This document shows, piece by piece, positions 16,724 to 25,365 of a stretch of 64,000 nucleotides of DNA (the first letter of the stretch is position 1; each line of letters begins with the position of its first letter). Position numbers and translations under genes: made by a program. Location of the stretch: assembly GCA_913055155.1 (NCBI GenBank), contig CAJXJR010000010.1:80128-144127 (forward strand), in the 5' to 3' direction. The stretch is from an uncultured Erythrobacter sp. GTDB lineage: Bacteria; Pseudomonadota; Alphaproteobacteria; Sphingomonadales; Sphingomonadaceae. The notes under the pieces were generated by a model. The model saw only the letters and a program-made list of their open reading frames with translations. It searched no databases and had not been told where the DNA came from.

Positions 16724-17929
16724 TCAGGCGTCGACTTCGACAGGCTGGAGAGCGACCTCCAGCGTGGTGCTGTTGTTGTGCGGATAGTGCCGACGCTGCG
16801 GCGGCGCCAGCACCTGGATGGCCGATGTGCGCGCCAGCAATTCTTCCACCAGCACGCGGATCTGCATGCGGGCCAGCTGTGCGCCTGCGCACTGGTGAAT
16901 GCCGCGCCCGAAGGTGAAATGCGCGGGGCGGCGATCGATGTCGTACTTGCCCGGTTCCGGGAAGGCTTCGGGATCGAGATTGGCCGACGCATAGACCGGG
17001 CATACCTGGTCGCCTGCCTTGATCTGTCGCCCACCGATCACGGTGTCGCGCGTCGCGTGGCGCGGCAGGGTCTGCACCGGGGCTTCCAGCCGCAAGGCTT
17101 CCTCGATGGCAGTGGGGATCAGCTTGGGATTGGCGCGCAGTTGCGCCTGCAATTCAGGTGACTTGCCCAGCGCCAGCACCGCGGCCTGCATCCCGCCTGC
17201 CGTGCTGCGGTGTCCGGCCATGTAGAGCAAATTGAGGATCGAGACGGCCTCTTCCTCGCTCAATTTCTCTCCATTCACCGTACCATTGGCGATGTCGCTG
17301 GCCAGTGTGTCGTTCGGCTGCTCCCGGCAGGCGCGCAAGCGGCGCAGGCAGAATTCGCGCAGGGGGTTGTTCAGTTCATTGCGCCTGGCGACCGATTCCG
17401 GGTCCATCTTGGAAATGGTGGGCGCATCGTTGGCGCGCTGCTGATCAGCTTCGTAGAAGCTCGTGTCCTCCTCGCCCAACAGCATGCAGAAGGTCTGGAA
17501 CGGCACCTTGTAGGTCAGCGGCGAGATGTTTCCCCCGCCCTGCGCGACCAGGTCGTCCAGCGCATCGGCAATGATCTCGCGCACCGCGCGCTCGTACTCC
17601 AGCAGGCGGCGCGGCGACATCAGCTTGTTGAGAAGTTTCCGGTATTCGCCATGTTCTGGCGGATCGGTCTCGATCGGGATCATCCGCGCACCGTAGCGGG
17701 CCACGGGCGCCACACTGGAGAACAGTTCCGTATCCTTGAGTACGGCGGCGACATCCTCCGCCCGAAAGACGTGCCATATATCGTGACCATCCGCGCCCGG
17801 CGTACGGCTGACGGGGCAGCGCTCGCGCTGCTCGGCATAGAACTCGGTCATCGTGATCTTGCCCTGGCGCACGTCGTCCCAGCGATCGACAGAATCGAAT
17901 TCCATCTTGTTTTCCGTACTTTGCGCCAT
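16724..17929 (-). CDS. Cytochrome P450 D
   Basis: The 401-aa soluble P450 has the haem loop FGRGIHQCAGAQLARMQ and ExxR (EALR). The I-helix reads YMAGHRSTAGG: arginine stands at the acid position and serine at the threonine position, followed by threonine. The N-terminal half (MIPIETDPPEHGEYRKLLNK) groups it with P450-B. ATG 17929 has GAGAAGGAG upstream. A partial CATACG-type site lies at 18074. It is likely the first gene of a P450-MFS unit. The substrate is unknown; the altered I-helix may change oxygen activation. Confidence 0.87.
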   Translation of the reverse strand: MAQSTENKMEFDSVDRWDDVRQGKITMTEFYAEQRERCPVSRTPGADGHDIWHVFRAEDVAAVLKDTELFSSVAPVARYGARMIPIETDPPEHGEYRKLLNKLMSPRRLLEYERAVREIIADALDDLVAQGGGNISPLTYKVPFQTFCMLLGEEDTSFYEADQQRANDAPTISKMDPESVARRNELNNPLREFCLRRLRACREQPNDTLASDIANGTVNGEKLSEEEAVSILNLLYMAGHRSTAGGMQAAVLALGKSPELQAQLRANPKLIPTAIEEALRLEAPVQTLPRHATRDTVIGGRQIKAGDQVCPVYASANLDPEAFPEPGKYDIDRRPAHFTFGRGIHQCAGAQLARMQIRVLVEELLARTSAIQVLAPPQRRHYPHNNSTTLEVALQPVEVDA

Positions 17930-18073
17930 CTATGGACTCCTTCTCGATTGCCATTGGACGGGCCTTGCGGTTGCGCCGATCTCTCTCGCCGACGCCTGCA
18001 CCGGGGGCGATCCGCATCGCCCGGCCCTTCGTCGTCCTGCATAGAGGGAAAACAACCGTCCCGTCCAGCTTTC

Positions 18074-18089
18074 AATACGCTTCCGCACG
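18074..18089. promoter_or_regulatory. Degenerate CATACG-type operator before P450-D
   Basis: AATACGCTTCCGCACG keeps the core of the palindrome but deviates in both arms. It lies between divergent P450-D and the LacI regulator gene. This 294-bp gap (17930-18223) shows no other feature. Confidence 0.45.
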
Positions 18090-18223
18090 GCAATGAGTTG
18101 GAAAGCCCGCTCTCACGCGGGCACGCGCGTCGCCGGTCAGGCGAGGCAAGGCGGAGTCGCCCCGACTGATCAAGCTCCACGGGGCGCTTCCCTTGCCCCC
18201 GCGAATTGGATAGGCCTTCTGGC

Positions 18224-19219
18224 ATGAAGAATGGACGCCAACGCGCTCGCATTGCCGATGTCGCCAAACTCGCGAAGGTCTCTCCGGCCACCGTTTCGCG
18301 TTACATCAACAAATCCGGCTTCGTCGCTCGCGCCACCGGCGAACGGGTGAAGAAGGCCATCGACAAGCTGGACTTCGTGCCCGACCTGGCGGCAGGCAGC
18401 CTGACTTCTCGCCGCACCAGGCTGGTTGCCGTACTCACACCGCGTCTGGCCGGCTCGTTCTTCAACACCTTCGTGGAGGAACTGGTGCTGGCGCTGACCG
18501 ATGCCGGCTATACTGCCATCACCTATTTCATCGAGATCGACGACAAGCAGATGGAGTCCTCGATCCAGACTGCCCTGGCCCGGCGCGCCGATGCCTTCGT
18601 ACTGACGGGTCCAGTGCCCGAGGGGATCAAGAAGCGCCTCGGCACCGAAGGCGTGACCGTGATCGAGAGCTGGAACATACCTGATGAGCCGATCGATATC
18701 GCCATCGGCATGGACAACACCGCGCTCGGCGCAGAACTGGCGGAATTCGTGCATACCCGCGGATATCGCCGCCCCTTGCTGATTGATGCCGCGGGCAAAC
18801 GGCCCGGCCTTCGCCAGCTGGCCTTTGCCGAACGCTGGAAGGAACTTGCCGAGACTGAGCCCACCTTCCTGAAAGTGGACAGGCCGCGCTTCATCCATGC
18901 CCGGGCTCAGTTCCGCGCGCTGCGCGACATGGACCCGCGACCGGACGTGGTGCTGTGCGGTTCGGATGGCCTTGCCCAGGGTATTGCCATCGAAGCCATG
19001 CACGCAGGCCTCGCCATACCGGACCAACTGGCCGTGATCGGTTTCGGCGACAGCGAGATCGCCGCCAACATGCGCCCTTCGCTGACCACCGTTTCAATCA
19101 AGGCCGAGGAGATCGGCCGTGCGGTAGTGGAAGTCCTACAGAAGCGGCTGGACCAGGAAGAAATCGCGGAGAACAAGATTGACGTGGGCTATTCGATCCT
19201 TGCCCGCGAAAGCGCCTGA
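18224..19219 (+). CDS. LacI-family transcriptional regulator
   Basis: The 331-aa protein has an N-terminal LacI helix-turn-helix and hinge (RIADVAKLAKVSPATVSRYI, residues ~9-29) followed by a periplasmic-binding-protein-like effector domain with GTEGVTVIESWN, DNTALGAELAEF, CGSDGLAQG and the C-terminal LTTVS segment. ATG 18224 is preferred over an in-frame TTG at 18206. LacI members bind palindromes of the form TGNAANCGNTTNCA, and seven such sites occur in this window, so it is the natural candidate regulator of those promoters. No such site is evident before its own gene. The effector is probably a small intermediate of the pathway rather than a sugar, but that is inference. Confidence 0.9.
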   Translation: MKNGRQRARIADVAKLAKVSPATVSRYINKSGFVARATGERVKKAIDKLDFVPDLAAGSLTSRRTRLVAVLTPRLAGSFFNTFVEELVLALTDAGYTAITYFIEIDDKQMESSIQTALARRADAFVLTGPVPEGIKKRLGTEGVTVIESWNIPDEPIDIAIGMDNTALGAELAEFVHTRGYRRPLLIDAAGKRPGLRQLAFAERWKELAETEPTFLKVDRPRFIHARAQFRALRDMDPRPDVVLCGSDGLAQGIAIEAMHAGLAIPDQLAVIGFGDSEIAANMRPSLTTVSIKAEEIGRAVVEVLQKRLDQEEIAENKIDVGYSILARESA

Positions 19220-19244
19220 CTTCGCCAAGTTGCACCAGGACCAG

Positions 19245-19260
19245 CATACGCTAACGTATT
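19245..19260. promoter_or_regulatory. CATACG-type operator before MFS/dehydratase-like operon
   Basis: CATACGCTAACGTATT has one mismatch to the palindrome. Its right end merges with TTGACT (19259-19264), a candidate -35 box, so a bound regulator would touch RNA polymerase. Confidence 0.65.
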
Positions 19261-19400
19261 GACTTGCGCCCTTGCTTTGCCCCATGCGCAACACAGGCAT
19301 TGGGAAAGGCGATCGAAGGCATCATGGCGATGACAGCAACGGTGTTGGCCGCGTACCGCGCGGCTGCCGGCTCCGCCTCGACAGGATCGGGCAATTGCCG

Positions 19401-20999
19401 ATGAAAGCCCTCTCGGAGCAAGCCTGGCTGGCCAATTCGCCCTTGCGGCACCGTCTGTTCCTGGGCGTGTGGATCGGTTCGGTCAGCCTCGGCTTCGGCA
19501 ACCAGATACAGCTGGTCGGCGCCAGTTGGGCGATGACCGAGATGACCCATTCGCCGCAGATGGTCTCGCTCGTCACCTTCTCGCTCAATGCCCCTCTGCT
19601 GCTGTTCTCAATGGCGTTCGGCGCGCTCAGCGACCTGCATGACAAACGCAAAGTCATCCTTGCCGCCTATGCCATAATGTTCACTGGCGCGCTGGCCTTG
19701 GCGGTGCTCGGCTACACCGGCAACCTGCGCCCATGGCTGCTGCTGCTGTTCACCTTTGTCATGGGCACAGGCTTTGCTCTCAACATGCCGAGCTGGCAGG
19801 CATCGGTGCGCGAACTTGTACCGGTGAAGGAACTATCCTCTGCGGTGTCGATGAACGCGGTAGGCAACAACGTCACCCGTACCGCCGGCCCCGGCCTGGG
19901 CGGCGCCGTCGTGGCTCTTGGCGGCGTGTCGGCCGCATTTGCCATCGGCGCGCTGTCGTGTCTGCCGATGATGCTATCGCTACGGCGCTGGTGGAAAGAG
20001 CCATCGCGGGCACAGCGGTCGGGAGAGACGCTTGGTTCCGCCATCGGCGGTGGACTGCGCTTCACATTCTATTCGGGCGCGCTCAGCCGTATCGTGCTCC
20101 GCGCAGCCCTCGGCAGTGTTGGCTACATCGGTCTTATCTCGCTGCTTCCGCTGGGCGTTACGCGCTGGCTGGATGGCGGGTCCGAAATCTACGGCCTGCT
20201 GCTCAGCTGCACGGGGATCGGGGCCTTCCTTGGCGTGATGGGCGGGCAACGGCTTTCGCGCTGGATGGGGCCGGAAGGCGTGCTGCGCCTGACCCACATC
20301 GGCATGGCGGTTGCCTTGTTCGGCACGCCGCTCAGCTCCAGCCCGTTCCTGACCGGCGCGCTGATGGTGGTCTTTGGCGCGGGGGCGGCCCTGATGATGC
20401 TCACCTTCAACGTGAACATGCAGCTCACATCTCCCGCATGGGTCGTGGGCCGCGCACTGTCGGTTTTCCAGATGGGCGCATTCGGTGGCCTCGCAGTGGG
20501 CGCGCTGCTGTGGGGCACGGTGGCCGACATGATCGGCCTTGCGAACTCCTTCTACCTCGCCGGTGCATCGCTGCTCGTCTTTGTCTTCGTCATCGGCTGG
20601 ATCTCGCCTCTCACCCGGCCAGATCCGTCCCGGCTGGAAATCGTCGACAGCCCGCTCGAGACACCGGAATTCGGTCCCGACGTGCACCACCTGCCGGTTA
20701 CGATCTCCTGCGAATACGAGATCGCCGAGGAGGACGAGCCGCGCTTTCGCGAACTGATGAACGAGTGGCGGGTGTTCCGCCTCAGCCACGGTGTGCGTCA
20801 CTGGAAGCTGGAGCGCGACCCCGACCGCGAGGGTGTGTGGCTCGAAGAGTTCGAACGCCCGTCGGCCAGCGACTTGCTGCGCCAGTTGCCGCGCATGACG
20901 CGGCGCGAGAAGCAGATCGTCGACAGCTTCAAGGCCATGCACCGGGGCGAGAGCGAACCGCGCCCGGTCTACACCCTGAAAGACGGGAGCGACGCGTGA
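19401..20999 (+). CDS. MFS_3-type transporter with C-terminal ABM-like domain
   Basis: The ~532-aa protein begins with a 12-helix MFS region (to ~residue 405) of the transmembrane-secretion-effector type. A ~110-residue soluble tail follows (VTISCEYEIAEEDEPRFRELM ... GVRHWKLERDPD) that looks like the dimeric alpha/beta barrel of antibiotic-biosynthesis-type monooxygenases; this family typically carries such a tail. ATG 19401 is the most plausible start, with ATG 19272 an alternative. It heads the operon with the two dehydratase-like genes 43 bp downstream. It could export or import a pathway compound. Confidence 0.8.
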   Translation: MKALSEQAWLANSPLRHRLFLGVWIGSVSLGFGNQIQLVGASWAMTEMTHSPQMVSLVTFSLNAPLLLFSMAFGALSDLHDKRKVILAAYAIMFTGALALAVLGYTGNLRPWLLLLFTFVMGTGFALNMPSWQASVRELVPVKELSSAVSMNAVGNNVTRTAGPGLGGAVVALGGVSAAFAIGALSCLPMMLSLRRWWKEPSRAQRSGETLGSAIGGGLRFTFYSGALSRIVLRAALGSVGYIGLISLLPLGVTRWLDGGSEIYGLLLSCTGIGAFLGVMGGQRLSRWMGPEGVLRLTHIGMAVALFGTPLSSSPFLTGALMVVFGAGAALMMLTFNVNMQLTSPAWVVGRALSVFQMGAFGGLAVGALLWGTVADMIGLANSFYLAGASLLVFVFVIGWISPLTRPDPSRLEIVDSPLETPEFGPDVHHLPVTISCEYEIAEEDEPRFRELMNEWRVFRLSHGVRHWKLERDPDREGVWLEEFERPSASDLLRQLPRMTRREKQIVDSFKAMHRGESEPRPVYTLKDGSDA

Positions 21000-21042
21000 T
21001 GAAATATCGACAGACTGCAACACAACCTACCGGGAGAACCGC

Positions 21043-22197
21043 ATGACTGCGCTCGAAACCATGCAGGCAGCCTATCGCAACCGCGATAACCTGGCACGCG
21101 AGCACCATGCCACAGGCGGCAAGGTGGCCGCCTACATGTGCGACAACGTGCCGGCCGAAATGCTGCGTGCGGCGGGGGTGATGCCTTATCGCCTCAGCGG
21201 CGACGCCAGCCGCAGCCGCAAGGAAATCAGTGCGTTGATCGGATCGGTCCACACCACCCGGCTGGTAGGGCTGGAGTTCATGGACGCGACAACCGCGCGG
21301 CTGGTCGCCGGCGATCTCGATTTCGTCGACTACCTGGTCGTGCCGCATAATCGCAAGCAGGTGCAGGTACTGGGCGTGATCCTGGAATCAATCCGGGTGA
21401 ACAAGCCCGAGGTGGCGCTGCCCGATTTCCATTACCTCGACCGTACCTATGTCCGCGATTTCCTGACCAGCGGATACAACCGGAAGTGCCTGATGCAGCT
21501 GCGCGCCAAGCTGGAGGAATGGACCGGCGCGGCAATTTCGGCAGATGCCATGCGCGCCGCAATTGCCGAGGCTGCGGAAACGCGCCGCCTGCTGCGCGAG
21601 CTGAATACGCTGCGCCAGGGCGATGCGCCGCGGGTTTCCGGCGTGGAAGCACTGGAGATCTACGGCGCCTCACATTTCATGGAGCCGCGCACATTCCAGG
21701 CCGCCCTTGCGGAATTCATTATTGAGGCGAGGGCGCGGGATCCCTTGCCAGGCGTGCGCATCTACCTTGGCGGCAGCCCGCTGGATCACACTGCCTTCTA
21801 CGAGATCGTCGAGAGCGCGGGCGCGGTGATCGTGGCCGAAGACCATTGCTGGGGCGCGCGTTGCGCCGAGCTGGATATCGACGGGCATGACGACCCGTTC
21901 GAGGCATTGGCCGCGCGTTTTGTCGCCCAACCGGCGTGCTCCTTGCGGGCCTCGATCGACGATATCACCCGCGCCAACGTCGCCCGCGCGGCTGGATCCG
22001 GTGCGCAGGGCGCGATCTATAACGTGATGCAGGGCGATACGCCGCAAATGTGGGAAGCACCCTCGCAGCTCGATGCCTTGCGAGATCGCGGCATGCCTTG
22101 CCTGCACCTGAAACGCGTGCCCTATCGTATCGAAGACCCAGCACCGGTTGCAGAGCAGGTATCCGCCTTTGTTGCAGACCTTGGGGAGGCAAACTGA
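21043..22197 (+). CDS. 2-hydroxyacyl-CoA dehydratase/benzoyl-CoA reductase-like subunit, pair 1 (B-type)
   Basis: The 384-aa protein has the HgdB/BcrB-type architecture. The N-terminal AYMCDNVPAEMLRAAGVMPYR (first family cysteine, C33) is kept. The second motif, where the family usually has a C-D before a lysine, reads VVPHNRKQVQ. Later come IYLGGSPLDH and a V-I-V-A-E-D-H-C-W-G-A-R-C segment. Canonical members bind a [4Fe-4S] cluster through three cysteines per subunit and need an ATP-driven activase; the cysteine set here is incomplete and no activase is seen. GGGAGA precedes ATG 21043. The stop overlaps the next start by 1 bp. It probably forms a heteromer with the 22197 product and acts on a CoA thioester. 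Confidence 0.82.
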   Translation: MTALETMQAAYRNRDNLAREHHATGGKVAAYMCDNVPAEMLRAAGVMPYRLSGDASRSRKEISALIGSVHTTRLVGLEFMDATTARLVAGDLDFVDYLVVPHNRKQVQVLGVILESIRVNKPEVALPDFHYLDRTYVRDFLTSGYNRKCLMQLRAKLEEWTGAAISADAMRAAIAEAAETRRLLRELNTLRQGDAPRVSGVEALEIYGASHFMEPRTFQAALAEFIIEARARDPLPGVRIYLGGSPLDHTAFYEIVESAGAVIVAEDHCWGARCAELDIDGHDDPFEALAARFVAQPACSLRASIDDITRANVARAAGSGAQGAIYNVMQGDTPQMWEAPSQLDALRDRGMPCLHLKRVPYRIEDPAPVAEQVSAFVADLGEAN

Positions 22198-23444
22198 TGG
22201 CCGACTGGATACCGCAAACCGAACGCCTTCCTATCGTCGAACGCGTACGCGCCGACCAGAAGGAATGGCTCGCCGGACTGAAAGCGGGGGTGGAGACAGG
22301 CGGCCGCTTCGCCATCTCTGCCAGCGACGAGTTCGAGGAGATATTCAACCTTTTCGACATTCCCGTGGTGGTGGTGAACTACTGGCACAACCTGGTACTG
22401 GCGACCGGTGAAGGCGATCACTTCGCCGAAGTGCTAAACAGCCGCGGATATGACGTAGACGCCATTACCATGGGGCCGCTCGGCTATGCCGCCGCGCTGG
22501 AACCGGAAAAGGCACCATGGGGCGGCCTGCCCAAGCCCACGCTGTTCCTGGGTTCCACACGCGACGAGAACGAGTTCCACTTCATGGAGCTGTGGGCCAA
22601 GCAGCTGGACTGCCCGTTCATCCCGCTCGATTACAATCTGGCCGGCTTCTACAAGACGCTGCCAACCGACGACTGGTGGAACCACATCCGCCGCGATTGG
22701 CCCAGGTACATCGACAGCGACCAACTGGACCTGCGCGTGGCGCAATCGCTGGACGTCATCGCCCACCTGGAACGTGAGACAGGCAAGACCATCACTACGG
22801 CAGATATCGCCCGCTCGCTGGACATGTGCAACGAACAGATCGACCTGTTCATGGAAGGCCTGCGCCTGATTGGCGAGGCCGAACGCTGCCCGGTGACGAT
22901 CCGCGACCAGCTCGCGCTCTATGTCACCCTCTGGCATCGCGGCACGCCCAAAGGGCTGGACTATGCTCGCAGCTTCCGCGACCAGGTGGCCGAGCGTGTG
23001 GAGAAAGGCGTGCAGGGCTACGAGCGCGAGGACGTGCGCATCCTGTACTGGACGGCCATGCCCGAGCCGCGCTGGCACCGTTACCTGAACGAGCAATACG
23101 GCGCGGTCTTCGTGGCCAACCAGTACTCGGTTACGCCCGAATTCTATGCTCGCGACTACGATCCGGCAGACCCGCTGCGGGCGCTGGCCGGGCGCAGCCT
23201 GTTCCTGCTGGCCCAGCTCAACAATCCGCAATGGATGCTGGAAGTGGCCGAGTTCTACAAGGTCGATGCGATTGTCGGCTTCGAGTACCCGTGGCAGGTG
23301 GAAACGCCCTTCGCCAAGGCAGCGAAAGAGGCAGGCCTACCCTACTTCAATTCGCCCGTTCTGGCCGATAGTGACAAGATCCGCGCCAAGCTGGATGCCT
23401 GGATGCAGGACGAGGTGCTGCCTGCGGTCACCGCGAAACGCTGA
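22197..23444 (+). CDS. 2-hydroxyacyl-CoA dehydratase/benzoyl-CoA reductase-like subunit, pair 1 (A-type)
   Basis: The 415-aa protein aligns in layout with the HgdA/BcrC-type subunit at 31175: FDIPVVVVNYWHN early, GLPKPTLFLG, a G-T-P-K-G-L-D-Y-A segment, VGFEYPWQVETPF and a C-terminal helix. The conserved cysteine motif (lCSY, present as YCALS in the 31175 protein) is replaced by ITMGPLGYAAA, so a cysteine-ligated cluster is unlikely. Only three cysteines remain, none in the family positions. Start ATG 22197 has GGGGAGG upstream; longer frames start inside the preceding gene. It is the last gene of the MFS/dehydratase-like operon, ending in a hairpin shared with the convergent ligase gene. Confidence 0.8.
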   Translation: MADWIPQTERLPIVERVRADQKEWLAGLKAGVETGGRFAISASDEFEEIFNLFDIPVVVVNYWHNLVLATGEGDHFAEVLNSRGYDVDAITMGPLGYAAALEPEKAPWGGLPKPTLFLGSTRDENEFHFMELWAKQLDCPFIPLDYNLAGFYKTLPTDDWWNHIRRDWPRYIDSDQLDLRVAQSLDVIAHLERETGKTITTADIARSLDMCNEQIDLFMEGLRLIGEAERCPVTIRDQLALYVTLWHRGTPKGLDYARSFRDQVAERVEKGVQGYEREDVRILYWTAMPEPRWHRYLNEQYGAVFVANQYSVTPEFYARDYDPADPLRALAGRSLFLLAQLNNPQWMLEVAEFYKVDAIVGFEYPWQVETPFAKAAKEAGLPYFNSPVLADSDKIRAKLDAWMQDEVLPAVTAKR

Positions 23445-23458
23445 ACGACATGATGGAG

Positions 23459-23498
23459 GCCTGCCTCGGAGAAACCGGCCTCAGCAGCTGAGGCAGGC
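23459..23498. terminator. Hairpin between convergent 22197 gene and CoA ligase
   Basis: GCCTGCCTC (23459-23467) pairs perfectly with GAGGCAGGC (23490-23498). It overlaps the last codons of the ligase gene and has a long loop and no T run. Confidence 0.45.
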
Positions 23499-25343
23499 GT
23501 CATCTTCCACGTCATCATAGATGCGGGCAACGATATCGGCACGCAGCTTCACCACGGCACGCTGGTTGATGTACTGCTTGTCGTTGATTTCACCGGCCTC
23601 GAGGCGCGGCGGATCTGCCAGCAGGACCAGCTTGCCGATGCGGCGACTGGAGGCGGTATTGCGAGCGTTGAATTCGCCAAGCAGGCCCAGCACCCGTTCT
23701 CGCAGGGCAGCATCGGGCACGATCACCCCGTCGCGCACCTCGACGCCTTCGGGCACCTTGCGCAGCCAGACCATCGCCCCGACAAACGGCTTGCGATCAC
23801 CGGTGATCACCGCGTCCCAGAACTGCGGGCCGAAAGCTTCGAGCAGGTCCGCCCGGATCTGGCCTACGTTGACCCAGGTGCCGGTCTCCAGCTTGAAATC
23901 CTCGCTCACGCGGCCGTCGTAGGCAACGCCGGCCGATGGATTGTCCTTGTCTATCAGGCGGAGCACGTCGCCGGTCTTGAAGAAGCCATCCTCGTCGAAG
24001 GCTTCGGCATTGATTGCCGGTTCATCGAGATAGCCGGGAAAGATATTCGGTCCGCGCAGGCGCACCTCGAAGCGATCTTCGCCAAGGTCGAGCAGCTTCA
24101 GCTCGCACCCCGGCAACGGCACCCCGCAGTTGGCACTGTTGTTCACCGGCCAGTGCGCCAGCGTCGCGCCCGGAGAAGCTTCGGTCATGGCATAGGCGGT
24201 GAGCGCAGGGACCCGCTTGCCCGTGGCCGCTTCCGCATGGCTTTCAAGCTTGTCGAAGACAGCTTGCGACAGGCCTGCACCGCCATAGCGGATGATCGTC
24301 AGCCTTTCGAAAAAGGCGTCGCGCAGTTCCTTGTCGTTGTCCATCGCATCGGCCAGCATGCCGAGCCCGGCGGGTACGCAGTTATAGAAAGTCGGGCGAA
24401 TCTCCTTCACTGCGTCCACCGTCTTCTGGAACATCGGCCCAGGCACCGGCTTGCCGTCGTCGATATACAGCGTCGCGGCATCGGCGATGGACTCGGCCAA
24501 GACCACGTTGCCGCCAAAGGTGTGGTGCCAGGGCAACCAGTCCAGGATGATGCCCGGCTCGTTCGCGTCGCGCATGCGCACGGCCATCATCTGTTCGAGA
24601 TTGGCGGTCATCATTCGGTGGGTGTTGGGCACGGCCTTGGGAATGCCGGTGGAGCCGGAGGTGAAGAGCAGCTTGCCCACCCAGTCCGGCTCGATCGCGG
24701 CGAAAGCCTCCTCGACCGCTTCGGTCGGCTCGACTGCGGTCAGCTCGGCAAAGGGCGTTGCGCCGTCGAATGCAGCGACCGAAACCAGCTCTGCCCCAGC
24801 AAGATCGAGTTCGGCCAGCGCTGCTGCCATCGAGGGTCCGTCCTGCACGAACAGCAGCTTGGGCGCGGCCTTGGCGAAGGTGCCGTGCAGGCGTTCGCGC
24901 GCTTCGGGGAACATGGCGTAGGCCAGCGAAATAGGTGCAACAGCCGCACCAACCGTCTGCGCGCCGAACATCATCAGCGCCTGGTCGATACTGTTCGGGC
25001 CGATGATGGCTACCACGTCATGCGGGCCGATTCCGCGATCGAGCAGCGCCTGCGCGATCGAGTTCACCTTGGCCAGCGCCTCGCCATAAGTGATCCTGCG
25101 CCAATCCTCGTTGGTAAAGTGGTCGGCCAGTGCCACCCGGTCAGGATGGCCGGCAGCGCTGCGGCGAAGGTAATCCACCGTGGTGCGCGTCAATTCGGGA
25201 AGCGGGCGCGGCGAAGTCATCAGGTAGCCACCCTCGATCGGCGTCAGCTCGGCTTGCGGTTCCAGAAATTGCTGCACGCCGAACGGTGGCACCTCGCGCT
25301 TCACCAGACCTTCGCGATCGTCCCTGGTATTGTCGCCTGTCAC
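23481..25343 (-). CDS. AMP-forming acyl-CoA synthetase (feruloyl-CoA-synthetase-like) 1
   Basis: The ~620-aa ANL-superfamily ligase has the phosphate loop LLFTSGSTGIPKAVPNT, then AMTEASPG, the hinge-region YDGRVSEDFKLETGTWVN and a C-terminal lysine region (INDKQYINQRAV). It should activate a carboxylic acid with ATP and CoA. The VSEDFKL/GTWVN features match the feruloyl-CoA synthetase branch and the second ligase at 43719. GTG 25343 is chosen because GAGGGAGC lies upstream; it is 22 bp after the CoA-transferase stop. It is the last gene of the operon running from 29975. The substrate is probably an aromatic or cyclic acid made by the P450s. Confidence 0.85.
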   Translation of the reverse strand: MTGDNTRDDREGLVKREVPPFGVQQFLEPQAELTPIEGGYLMTSPRPLPELTRTTVDYLRRSAAGHPDRVALADHFTNEDWRRITYGEALAKVNSIAQALLDRGIGPHDVVAIIGPNSIDQALMMFGAQTVGAAVAPISLAYAMFPEARERLHGTFAKAAPKLLFVQDGPSMAAALAELDLAGAELVSVAAFDGATPFAELTAVEPTEAVEEAFAAIEPDWVGKLLFTSGSTGIPKAVPNTHRMMTANLEQMMAVRMRDANEPGIILDWLPWHHTFGGNVVLAESIADAATLYIDDGKPVPGPMFQKTVDAVKEIRPTFYNCVPAGLGMLADAMDNDKELRDAFFERLTIIRYGGAGLSQAVFDKLESHAEAATGKRVPALTAYAMTEASPGATLAHWPVNNSANCGVPLPGCELKLLDLGEDRFEVRLRGPNIFPGYLDEPAINAEAFDEDGFFKTGDVLRLIDKDNPSAGVAYDGRVSEDFKLETGTWVNVGQIRADLLEAFGPQFWDAVITGDRKPFVGAMVWLRKVPEGVEVRDGVIVPDAALRERVLGLLGEFNARNTASSRRIGKLVLLADPPRLEAGEINDKQYINQRAVVKLRADIVARIYDDVEDDACLSC

Positions 25344-25365
25344 GCTTACTGCTCCCTCATTCCCT

